From contig OMXE01000012.1 in assembly GCA_900314935.1 (NCBI GenBank), positions 1 through 64,000 on the forward strand: 64,000 bases of DNA, read 5' to 3'. This DNA comes from an uncultured Prevotella sp. (GTDB lineage: Bacteria > Bacteroidota > Bacteroidia > Bacteroidales > Bacteroidaceae). The notes beneath the pieces are model-generated. The model was not told the DNA's origin. It searched no databases and was given only the letters and a program-made list of their open reading frames with translations. A program made the translations under genes and the position numbers. Numbering within the stretch: position 1 is the stretch's first letter; every line of letters starts with the position of its first letter. Of this stretch, positions 45,932 through 52,965 are shown piece by piece.

Positions 45932-46122
45932 CTGTCGGTTTAATGATAAAATTTCGAGTGCAAAGTTAGTGGTTTTTCACAGGGTAGGCAATCGCCTATT
46001 CATGGCATTTTGACTACCTATGATATGGTATGCGATTTACCATCGCTGTGGGATTGTGACATTGGCAATTCCGCCGTAATTTTGCACTCGGAATTTTATC
46101 ATTAAACCGACAAATTATGGCA
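45932..46122. repeat. Inverted duplicate leaders of the two sulfur operons
   Basis: The hcyS-like leader on the minus strand (45964-45932) and the dsrE leader on the plus strand (46081-46113) match at all but one of about 32 positions: TTTGCACTCG, one variable purine, then AATTTTATCATTAAACCGAC. The ATG-GCA start codons follow in both. The shared stretch is part of the mRNA leader, downstream of the -7 boxes. Confidence 0.85.
45961..46084. promoter_or_regulatory. Divergent promoters sharing one central dyad
   Basis: A single dyad CTACC-N8-GGTAT (46014-46031) serves both directions. Towards the sulfur carrier, -7 TAACTTTG is at 45968-45961 with ATTG 20 bases before it. Towards dsrE, TAATTTTG is at 46077-46084 with ATTG 20 bases before it. 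In both directions the GGTA half starts exactly 50 bases before the -7 box. Confidence 0.8.
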
Positions 46123-46596
46123 GATAACAAGAAACTGAGCATTATCGCCTTCAGTGGCGATTTTGACAAGCTGACGGCTGTATTTACATTAGGTACGGGC
46201 GCGGCTGCAGTAGGGTATGAGGTGAACATCTTCTTTACGTTCTGGGGACTCGACGCCATCAAGCGTAAGCAGGGAAGGAGTTTCACAGGTGGTAATTGGC
46301 TTACTAAGATCTTCGGATTCATGATGGGCGGTCTGAAGGCAACACCTACCTCACGCTTCAATTTCCTCGGTGCGGGTCCTAAGATCTTCCGTTACTTGAT
46401 GCGAAAGAACAATGTAGCAACGCTCGAGGAACTCGTCGAGGCTGCTAAGGCATTAGGTATTAACCTGTATGCCTGCGAGATGGCGATGCATGTACTTGGT
46501 CTGAAGAAAGATGACTTTATTCCAGAGGTGAAGGACGTGCTTGGTGTGGCTTCGTTCCTGCAGCTCAGCGAGGGTGGACAAACCTTATTCATTTAA
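46117..46596 (+). CDS. DsrE-family sulfur-relay protein
   Basis: A 159-residue cytosolic protein of the DsrE/DsrF (DsrE2-like) family, which passes persulfide sulfur between proteins. It has the family opening (SIIAFSGDFDKLTAVFTLGTGAAAVGYEVNIFFTFWG) and a probable active cysteine in LYACEMAMHVLG. It heads the operon with tusA, the encapsulin shell and the desulfurase, 30 bases before tusA. This places it in sulfur transfer from the desulfurase cargo. Confidence 0.85.
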   Translation: MADNKKLSIIAFSGDFDKLTAVFTLGTGAAAVGYEVNIFFTFWGLDAIKRKQGRSFTGGNWLTKIFGFMMGGLKATPTSRFNFLGAGPKIFRYLMRKNNVATLEELVEAAKALGINLYACEMAMHVLGLKKDDFIPEVKDVLGVASFLQLSEGGQTLFI

Positions 46597-46626
46597 TTGT
46601 AAACTCAACATTCATCATTTACATCT

Positions 46627-46851
46627 ATGGCAACAAAAGTATTGGACATCACGAAGGAACATTGTCCGATGACCTTCGTCAAGACAAAGATTGAACTCTC
46701 GAAACTCCAGTCGGGAGAGATTCTCGAAGTACTGCTCAGTGAGGGCGAACCGCTCGATAACGTTCCCCGGAATGCCAAGGAGCAAGGATATCATGTCCTC
46801 TCCGTGGAGCATGTGGAGGGAACAACCTATAAAGTGACAATTCAGAAATAA
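46627..46851 (+). CDS. tusA: TusA-family sulfur carrier
   Basis: A 74-residue small carrier (SirA/TusA). The active cysteine is in the variant motif EHCPMTF in place of the common CPxP. It accepts persulfide sulfur from a cysteine desulfurase. The gene lies between dsrE and the encapsulin gene. A leader of 97 bases separates it from the shell gene, with no clear promoter. Confidence 0.85.
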   Translation: MATKVLDITKEHCPMTFVKTKIELSKLQSGEILEVLLSEGEPLDNVPRNAKEQGYHVLSVEHVEGTTYKVTIQK

Positions 46852-46948
46852 TCATGTATAACCATGGAGCAGAGAAGTATCTTCCTTTTATCTCCATAGT
46901 AAGCGAAGCGAAGATAACTTCTACTAACTCCTTTAAACTCCTGAAAAA

Positions 46949-48388
46949 ATGGCAGATTCTAATTTGCAGCGCAGTGTGACCACTGCTACCGCCAGAAGAC
47001 TGGCGACCACTACCAAGACAGCCCCGCAGATGGGCTCAATCACTCCAAGACTGTTATTGAAACTCCTGCCTTGGGTGCAGGTGTCTGGTGGTACGTTCCG
47101 TGTGAACCGCACGAAGGTGGAACTCCGCAAGAACGACCGCCTGCCTATCCAGTATGTGGATGGTGTCCCCTCGTTTACAGCGAAGAACCTGAAGGCTATC
47201 CCGCTGTTCTCGGAATTCGATGACGAGATTTTGAACCGTCTGGTTAGCTCTTTCGAAACGAAGGAGGTTGATGTTGACAACCTGTTCGTGGAGGAAGGAA
47301 AGGACAAGCAGCGCTTCTTTATCGTGGCGAGCGGTCAGGCTGAGGTAATCAGCAAGGGTCCTCATGGTGAAGAACTACGGATGGCACTGCTGGGCGACGG
47401 TGAGTACTTTGGCGAGGCCGACCTGCTGGACGAGCAGGAATCGACGGTGAGCGTCCGTGCCATCACACCTACCGTGTTCCTTGGTCTGAAACTGAAGGAA
47501 CTCATCAAGTTCATCAAAGAGGTGCCTGATTTCCGCGAGATCTTTAACAAGGCGGTTGACAAGCAGCTGCGCCTGAAGGCTTCGGTGAACGACAACGGTG
47601 AGAAGCACATAGATCTGGTGAGCGGTCATGAGGAGGATAATATCATTCCCGAGACCTATATCGACTATGAGGAGAATCCTACGGAGTATCCGCTGAATAC
47701 ACTGCAGACCGTTGTACGTGTGCATACCCGTGTGAGCGATCTTTACAATAATCCTTATAACCAGTTGGAAGAGCAGTTACGCCTGTCGATCGAGAGTATC
47801 AAGGAACGTCAGGAGTGGGAGCTCATCAACAATAAGAAGTTCGGCTTACTGGCTGCTGCCAATCCGGCCTATCGTATCACTACGCGCTATGGTGCTCCTA
47901 CGCCTGATGATCTCGACGAACTGTTGAGTCTTGTATGGAAGGAACCTGCTTTCTTCATAGCCCATCCGCGTGCCATCGCAGCTTTTGAGCGTGAGTGTAC
48001 ATGGCGCGGTGTACCGCCTGTAACCACCGATCTCTTCGGTACGAAGGTGATCCTTTGGAGAGGTGTGCCCCTGATACCATCCGACAAGGTGGAGGTGGAA
48101 GGACAATACCTGACAGGTCGCGGTGTTGGAACAACAAAGATTATCCTTGTGCGTACCGGTGAGCAGAACCAAGGTGTTGTCGGTCTGCATCAGAGTGGTA
48201 TCCCAGGTGAGATCGCACCATCGCTCTCAGCTCGTCTGATGGGTCTCGACAAGTTCGGTGTGGCCTCTTACCTGCTCACAAAATACTTCTCACTGGCTGC
48301 TCTTACCGATGATGCCATCGCCGTGTTGGAGAATGTGGAAGTGGGATATTATCACGACTATCAGCATAGAAACAAGGTGGAGAAGTAA
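46949..48388 (+). CDS. Family 2B encapsulin shell protein with cNMP-like domain
   Basis: A 479-residue protein that looks like a family 2B encapsulin. An N-terminal arm (about 1-80) is followed by a cyclic-nucleotide-binding-type domain (about 85-205, IPLFSEFDDEIL, then FGEADLL) and an HK97-fold shell region to the end (about 225-479). Such proteins were long called Crp-like. The Arg that normally grips the cyclic phosphate appears to be Ser165 (Glu164-Ser165-Thr166), so the domain may not bind cAMP. The next gene is a cysteine desulfurase with a long unfolded lead, the known cargo type. Confidence 0.85.
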   Translation: MADSNLQRSVTTATARRLATTTKTAPQMGSITPRLLLKLLPWVQVSGGTFRVNRTKVELRKNDRLPIQYVDGVPSFTAKNLKAIPLFSEFDDEILNRLVSSFETKEVDVDNLFVEEGKDKQRFFIVASGQAEVISKGPHGEELRMALLGDGEYFGEADLLDEQESTVSVRAITPTVFLGLKLKELIKFIKEVPDFREIFNKAVDKQLRLKASVNDNGEKHIDLVSGHEEDNIIPETYIDYEENPTEYPLNTLQTVVRVHTRVSDLYNNPYNQLEEQLRLSIESIKERQEWELINNKKFGLLAAANPAYRITTRYGAPTPDDLDELLSLVWKEPAFFIAHPRAIAAFERECTWRGVPPVTTDLFGTKVILWRGVPLIPSDKVEVEGQYLTGRGVGTTKIILVRTGEQNQGVVGLHQSGIPGEIAPSLSARLMGLDKFGVASYLLTKYFSLAALTDDAIAVLENVEVGYYHDYQHRNKVEK

Positions 48389-48394
48389 AAAAGA

Positions 48395-48428
48395 CTCTCC
48401 ACCAATCCCTCCCTGCGTGGGAGGGGAG
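48395..48428. repeat. G/C-rich CCCTCC/GGAGGGG hairpin unit between shell and desulfurase genes
   Basis: A CCCTCCCTGC-type arm pairs with GGGAGGGG. The same unit occurs at 4950-5050, 6297-6346, 7905-7940 and 14478-14500, and inside the desulfurase gene at about 48636-48755. Confidence 0.65.
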
Positions 48429-48446
48429 TAAATACTTTTTTTGAAT

Positions 48447-50027
48447 ATGATAGATATACAGAATATTGACGGTTACGGCATTCAAGACCCTGGCTTCGAT
48501 TTATTGCGGCAAGTGGCTCAAAAGTACTGCCCGGAAGAGTTGCAGCAGGTACGAAAGGAGGTTGTTCCCGACGAAGCGCTCGATCTCTCGTCGCTGACCG
48601 GTCTTCTCCAGTCTTTTGCTGGTGCGGATCTGAAATCCCCTTCTTGGGCACCAAGCACCATTCCCTCTCATCCTGGGGAGGGGGCTACTGGCGGAAGTCT
48701 ATCAACTCCGCTCCCTCACAGGGAGGGGCAGGGGGGAGGATCTTCTCTTGGTATCCGACCCTTTGGAGAGCGTGAACTGTCATCCCTTCATTATGAGGAG
48801 GCTGATACGCTGAACTCAGAGCAGATCAAGAAGGACTTCCCCGTACTGCAGCAGAAGGTGAACGGGCATGACCTCGTATGGCTTGACAACGGGGCCACCA
48901 CACAGAAACCGTTGCAGGTGATCGACAAGATCTCGGATTACTATAAGAACTACAATTCGAATATCCACCGTGGAGCCCACACGCTGGCTGCCCGTGCTAC
49001 CGATGCCTATGAGGAGGCTCGCGAAAAGGTGCAACGCTTTATCAATGCTGCCACCAGCGAGGAGATCATCTTCGTGCGTGGTACCACCGAGGGTATCAAC
49101 CTGGTGGCGCAGACCTACGGACGACAGTTCCTCACTCCTGGTGATGAGGTCATCGTATCAGAGTTGGATCATCATGCCAATATCGTGCCCTGGCAGCAGG
49201 TGTGCCATGAGAAAGGCTGTACGCTGAAAGCGATTCCTACTGATAAGAACGGTGACCTGGTGCTCTCGGAGTTCGAACGACTGATCACCCCGCGTACGCG
49301 CTTTGTCAGCGTAGGACATGTGAACAACACCTTCGGTACCATCAACGATGTGAAACGGATCATCGATATTGCCCATGGACATCATATCCCTGTACTTATC
49401 GACGGCGCACAGTCGATTGCCCATACACCTGTTGATGTACAGCAGCTGGGTGCCGACTTCTTCGTGTTCTCTGGTCATAAGATCTATGGACCCAATGGTA
49501 TCGGCGTGGTATATGGACGCAAGGATCTGCTCGATAAGATGCAACCATGGCAGGGTGGCGGTAACATGATCAAGGATGTGACCATCGAACGTACGGAGTA
49601 TAATGTACCACCTGCTCGTTTCGAGGCGGGCACGCCCAATGTGGCCGATGCCATCGGACTGGGTGCCGCTTTGGATTATGTGAGTCATCTCGGTATCCGA
49701 AATATTGAGCACCATGAGCACCAGCTGACGGAATATGCCCGTGAGCAGCTTTCCCAGATCAAGGGTCTTACGCTCATAGGAAATCCCACGAACCGCGTGT
49801 CGGTAGTGAGCTTTGTCCTGGATGGTATTCCTGTGCCCGAAACAGGAACACTGCTCGATAAGGAGGGTATCGCCGTGCGTGCCGGTCATCACTGTGCCCA
49901 GCCTGCCCTTCGTGCCCTCGGCTACGAGATGAGCGTCCGTCCTACTTTCGCTCTGTACAATACCCGAGAGGATGTCGACCGACTGGTGATAGCGGTGAGG
50001 AAGATCATTGGTGATAATAAACGATGA
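48447..50027 (+). CDS. SufS-type cysteine desulfurase with long N-terminal cargo-like lead
   Basis: A 526-residue enzyme. The catalytic part starts near 126 (IKKDFPVLQQ) and has the PLP lysine in FVFSGHKIYGP and the active cysteine in VRAGHHCAQP, so it belongs to the SufS group. It releases sulfur from cysteine as persulfide. The first 125 residues have an ordered-looking start (about 1-58) followed by a Pro/Gly/Ser-rich linker (about 64-103). This matches the encapsulin-targeting lead of family 2 cargo. The linker is read from a G/C-rich intergenic repeat. An in-frame TTG at 48441 is less likely as start than the ATG at 48447. Confidence 0.9.
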   Translation: MIDIQNIDGYGIQDPGFDLLRQVAQKYCPEELQQVRKEVVPDEALDLSSLTGLLQSFAGADLKSPSWAPSTIPSHPGEGATGGSLSTPLPHREGQGGGSSLGIRPFGERELSSLHYEEADTLNSEQIKKDFPVLQQKVNGHDLVWLDNGATTQKPLQVIDKISDYYKNYNSNIHRGAHTLAARATDAYEEAREKVQRFINAATSEEIIFVRGTTEGINLVAQTYGRQFLTPGDEVIVSELDHHANIVPWQQVCHEKGCTLKAIPTDKNGDLVLSEFERLITPRTRFVSVGHVNNTFGTINDVKRIIDIAHGHHIPVLIDGAQSIAHTPVDVQQLGADFFVFSGHKIYGPNGIGVVYGRKDLLDKMQPWQGGGNMIKDVTIERTEYNVPPARFEAGTPNVADAIGLGAALDYVSHLGIRNIEHHEHQLTEYAREQLSQIKGLTLIGNPTNRVSVVSFVLDGIPVPETGTLLDKEGIAVRAGHHCAQPALRALGYEMSVRPTFALYNTREDVDRLVIAVRKIIGDNKR

Positions 50028-50037
50028 ATGTCCATTC

Positions 50038-51270
50038 ATGAAATACGAAACAAAAGTATTAAACACAAAATACCAGAAGCCTGACGCCTATGGGGCACTG
50101 TCGATGCCTGTCTATTATACGGCAGCATTCGAGTTCCCCTCGGCCAAGGCAATGAGTGATGCCTTCTGTGGACGCACCATGGCACCGTCGTATGCCCGCA
50201 TTGCCAATCCCACGACAACCTATCTGGAGGAGCGTGTCCGACAGATCACGGGGGCTGCGAGCGTGACGGCACTGAATACGGGTATGGCGGCCATCGCCTA
50301 TGCCTTGACGGCTGTGAGCGGGGCAGGACTGAACATCGTGGCGTCTAAACATCTTTTTGGTAATAGCGTCTCGCTGATTCGTGACACGTTGGGTAGCTTC
50401 GGCGTGGAACCTCGGTTTGCCGACTTTACGAAACCGGAGGAGGTGGAGGCGCTGATTGACGATAAGACGGTTGCACTGTTCTTTGAGATCATTACTAATC
50501 CGCAGTTGTTCGTGGCGGATATTCGTAAGCTGTCGGAGATAGCTCATCAGGCTGGTGTACCGCTGATTGCCGATACAACCATCGTACCGTTCCCTGCCTT
50601 TCGGGCAAGCGATTATGGCGTAGATATCGAGGTGGTGTCGAGTACGAAGTACATCTCTGGTGGTGGTACAGGCTTAGGCGGTCTGCTCATCGACTACGGT
50701 AGGTTCGACTGGTCGCAGCATCCGTCGCCTGCCTTGTTGGCTCGTACCAAGAAGGTGGGGAAGAAACTGGCGTTTACGGCTCGGGTGAAGACCGAACTGG
50801 TGACCAATCTCGGTGCGCTGATGACACCACAGGTGGCATACATGGAAACACTCGGTCTTGATACGCTCGACATCCGTTTCCATCGTCAGGCAGAAACGAC
50901 GTTGTGGCTGGCACGTCAGTGTCAGGAACTCCCTGAAATCAAACGGGTGAACTACACCGGTCTGGAGGATAATCCTTTCTACGCTTTGTCGAAGGAACAG
51001 TTCGGTCCGCTGCCAGGGGCAGTCTTCACCATCGACCTTGCTTCGAAGGATGCTGCCTTTGCGTTCATCGACAAGCTGCAGATCATCCGTCGTGCCACGA
51101 ATCTCTTCGATCGTAAGTCGTTGGCCATTCATCCCGCCTCCACCATTTTCGGTCTTTTTACTGCCGAACAATGCGCCGAGATGTCAGTGCTTGACACTAC
51201 GGTACGACTAAGCATCGGGCTGGAAGACGGTGAAGATCTTCTGGAGGATATCAAGCAAGCTTTAGAATAA
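50038..51270 (+). CDS. PLP-dependent sulfhydrylase/transsulfuration enzyme
   Basis: A 410-residue Cys/Met-metabolism PLP enzyme. The PLP lysine lies in VVSSTKYISGGGTGLGG, and TALNTGMAAIAYAL near residue 85 fits the family. It could join sulfide to O-acetylhomoserine or O-succinylhomoserine, or act as a gamma-lyase. A stand-alone metY lies 2 kb away, so the two may work with different sulfur donors; here it is cotranscribed with the encapsulated desulfurase, ten bases away. The ATG at 50038 is preferred over the TTG at 50008, which would overlap the desulfurase. Confidence 0.8.
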   Translation: MKYETKVLNTKYQKPDAYGALSMPVYYTAAFEFPSAKAMSDAFCGRTMAPSYARIANPTTTYLEERVRQITGAASVTALNTGMAAIAYALTAVSGAGLNIVASKHLFGNSVSLIRDTLGSFGVEPRFADFTKPEEVEALIDDKTVALFFEIITNPQLFVADIRKLSEIAHQAGVPLIADTTIVPFPAFRASDYGVDIEVVSSTKYISGGGTGLGGLLIDYGRFDWSQHPSPALLARTKKVGKKLAFTARVKTELVTNLGALMTPQVAYMETLGLDTLDIRFHRQAETTLWLARQCQELPEIKRVNYTGLEDNPFYALSKEQFGPLPGAVFTIDLASKDAAFAFIDKLQIIRRATNLFDRKSLAIHPASTIFGLFTAEQCAEMSVLDTTVRLSIGLEDGEDLLEDIKQALE

Positions 51271-51279
51271 GGTCGTAAA

Positions 51280-51367
51280 ACCTATGGTTTTGGGACGCAA
51301 TACCTATGGTTTTAAGACGCAATACCTATGGTTTTGGAAGCTAAAACCTATGCTTTTAGAGTGAGCA
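51280..51367. repeat. Four 22-base tandem repeats before the SDR gene
   Basis: Four copies of a 22-base unit built on ACCTATGGTTTT (51280-51301, 51302-51323, 51324-51345, 51346-51367), the last two more diverged. An inverted copy CTATAGGTATTG occurs at 51388-51399. The period equals that of the array at 43070-43128. Confidence 0.85.
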
Positions 51368-51393
51368 TTGTTTTACAAATTCCCTGCTATAGG

Positions 51394-51425
51394 TATTGTT
51401 GTTTTCCAAATTATTCGTACCTTTG
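51394..51425 (+). promoter_or_regulatory. Promoter of the SDR gene
   Basis: ATTG near 51395-51398 and TACCTTTG at 51418-51425 are about 19 bases apart. The leader is about 60 bases. No TACC-N8-GGTA dyad is present. Confidence 0.6.
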
Positions 51426-51484
51426 CAGCGTGATTTAGTCACACGGAAGATTAGAAAAAACGTATTTGATTATTTTTTATAACA

Positions 51485-52195
51485 ATGAAAGAAAAGATTG
51501 TTTTAGTAACAGGTGCCAACAAAGGCATAGGATTTGGCATCGCCAAGCATCTCGGAAAGAGTGGTTGGCAGGTGATTATCGGTGCACGCGACCGACGTCG
51601 TGCCGAGAAGGCTATCGATGAATTGAAGTCAGCTGGTGTCAACATACTGGGTTGGGTGAATATCGAATTGCGTGATCTTGACACTATCAAGAAAGCCGCC
51701 GAGGAGATCAATGAGCAATACCCTGGGTTGTCACTCTTGGTGAACAATGCAGGTATTCCCGGTGACATGAGTGTGGACAGTCTGCACACAGAAGTCAGCG
51801 ATATCAAGGAAACGCTCGATGTGAACTTCATCGGAACCTTCGCCCTTACCAAGGCGCTGATACCCTTGCTTACCAAGAACGAGGGTCGTATTGTCAATGT
51901 AACTGTACCTTCAGAGATCAGTCCTTACTGGCACCCGTTGGCCTATGTAGCCAGTAAGGCGGCACAGAATGCCATGGTGGGTGTGATGGCCATCGAGTTC
52001 CAGCAGAGCAACACCCCGCTGGAGATCTTCACTGTTCACCCAGGACCTACTACCACCGATTTGAACGGTAATATGGCGCTGCCCGGTTTCCATGACATAG
52101 AAACCGTAGGACAGAAGATGGCCGAACTCATCAACGATGGTCAGAACCACCAAGGTGAGTTCATTGAACTCTATCCGATTGTAAAAGAAGATTAG
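51485..52195 (+). CDS. Short-chain dehydrogenase/reductase
   Basis: A 236-residue NAD(P)-dependent SDR enzyme with the cofactor motif GANKGIGFG near residue 11, the NNAG motif, a catalytic serine in VPSEIS region and the YVASKAAQNA motif. The substrate is unknown. It stands alone with its own promoter, after a 22-base tandem array. The stop overlaps that of the convergent LuxR-type gene by four bases. Confidence 0.87.
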   Translation: MKEKIVLVTGANKGIGFGIAKHLGKSGWQVIIGARDRRRAEKAIDELKSAGVNILGWVNIELRDLDTIKKAAEEINEQYPGLSLLVNNAGIPGDMSVDSLHTEVSDIKETLDVNFIGTFALTKALIPLLTKNEGRIVNVTVPSEISPYWHPLAYVASKAAQNAMVGVMAIEFQQSNTPLEIFTVHPGPTTTDLNGNMALPGFHDIETVGQKMAELINDGQNHQGEFIELYPIVKED

Positions 52196-52833
52196 ATATA
52201 AAACTCTGACGGATCGATCAACCCCGCACGAAGCGCGTACTTCACCGCTTCGTGCGCTGTGTTTATACCCAGTTTACGGAAGATGTTCTTTCGATGGGTG
52301 GTGATGGTGTGGATGCTCGAGAAACGCTCGGCAGCAATCTCTTTGGTGGTCTTACCCTGTGCAATCGCCTTGACAATCTCCGTCTCGGTCTGTGTGAGCA
52401 GGTCGGGCTTTTCCTCTTCCTGTTGCTGGGTAATGATAGCCTCGAGGGCACGCTGACTGAGGTAGCGGGTGTGGTTCCCCACAGCCTGAAGTGCTTCACG
52501 AATCTCGCTCATAGGACCGTCTTTGAAGACCACACTGAACTGATGGGATGAGTAAACCACTCGACGGATGAACTGAGGTGTCAGTTCGTCGCTGATAAGA
52601 AGCCAGTCAGACAGGTTGAACCGCTCTGCAATAATCAGGAGCTGATCCTCGTCGGCGAAGTCAAACAACGTATAGTCGAGCAGCACGGCAGCACTCTCAT
52701 GCTCCCTGAGCAGGTCAACAAGTCCTGACCTGTCAAAAGCACGGTAGATCACATTCTCTTCATCTTTCCGAAGAAGACTCTCCAGTGCAAACCGTGTGAG
52801 TTCCTGGTTGTCAGCAATGATGTACTTTCTCAT
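52192..52833 (-). CDS. LuxR-type response regulator
   Basis: A 213-residue protein with a receiver-like N-terminal domain (MRKYIIADNQELTRFALESLL, and an acidic LLDYTLFDF segment that may hold the phosphoacceptor) and a C-terminal LuxR helix-turn-helix (TQTETEIVKAIAQGKTTKEIAAERF, TTHRKNIFRKLG). Its own promoter has a 14-base inverted repeat, and the same core operator occurs at metY. It probably controls both. The gene lies downstream of metY on the same strand. Confidence 0.8.
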   Translation of the reverse strand: MRKYIIADNQELTRFALESLLRKDEENVIYRAFDRSGLVDLLREHESAAVLLDYTLFDFADEDQLLIIAERFNLSDWLLISDELTPQFIRRVVYSSHQFSVVFKDGPMSEIREALQAVGNHTRYLSQRALEAIITQQQEEEKPDLLTQTETEIVKAIAQGKTTKEIAAERFSSIHTITTHRKNIFRKLGINTAHEAVKYALRAGLIDPSEFYI

Positions 52834-52852
52834 AAGCGACGGTTTTAGGGTG

Positions 52853-52910
52853 CGAAGGTACGAAAATTCAGGTAATCTGCCAAATCCAATGCGAACTTTG
52901 ACAGATTACC
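52853..52910 (-). promoter_or_regulatory. luxR promoter with a dyad shared with metY
   Basis: Minus-strand TACCTTCG (52860-52853) has TTTG 20 bases upstream. The dyad has arms GGTAATCTGCCAAA (52871-52884) and TTTGACAGATTACC (52897-52910), matching at 13 of 14 positions. Its centre is 30.5 bases before the -7 start and it covers the -33. The core ATCTGCCAAA also occurs at metY as ATCTTCCAAA. Confidence 0.75.
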
Positions 52911-52965
52911 CTTTTTATTCTTAATCTTTCAACTTCAATTCTTCAATTTTTCAATTCTTCCATTC

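Noticed and set aside
46949..48388. A Crp/Fnr transcription factor
   Set aside because: There is no C-terminal helix-turn-helix; the large C-terminal part looks like an encapsulin shell domain and it sits next to a desulfurase cargo gene.
51280..51367. A CRISPR array
   Set aside because: The 22-base units are adjacent with no unique spacers.
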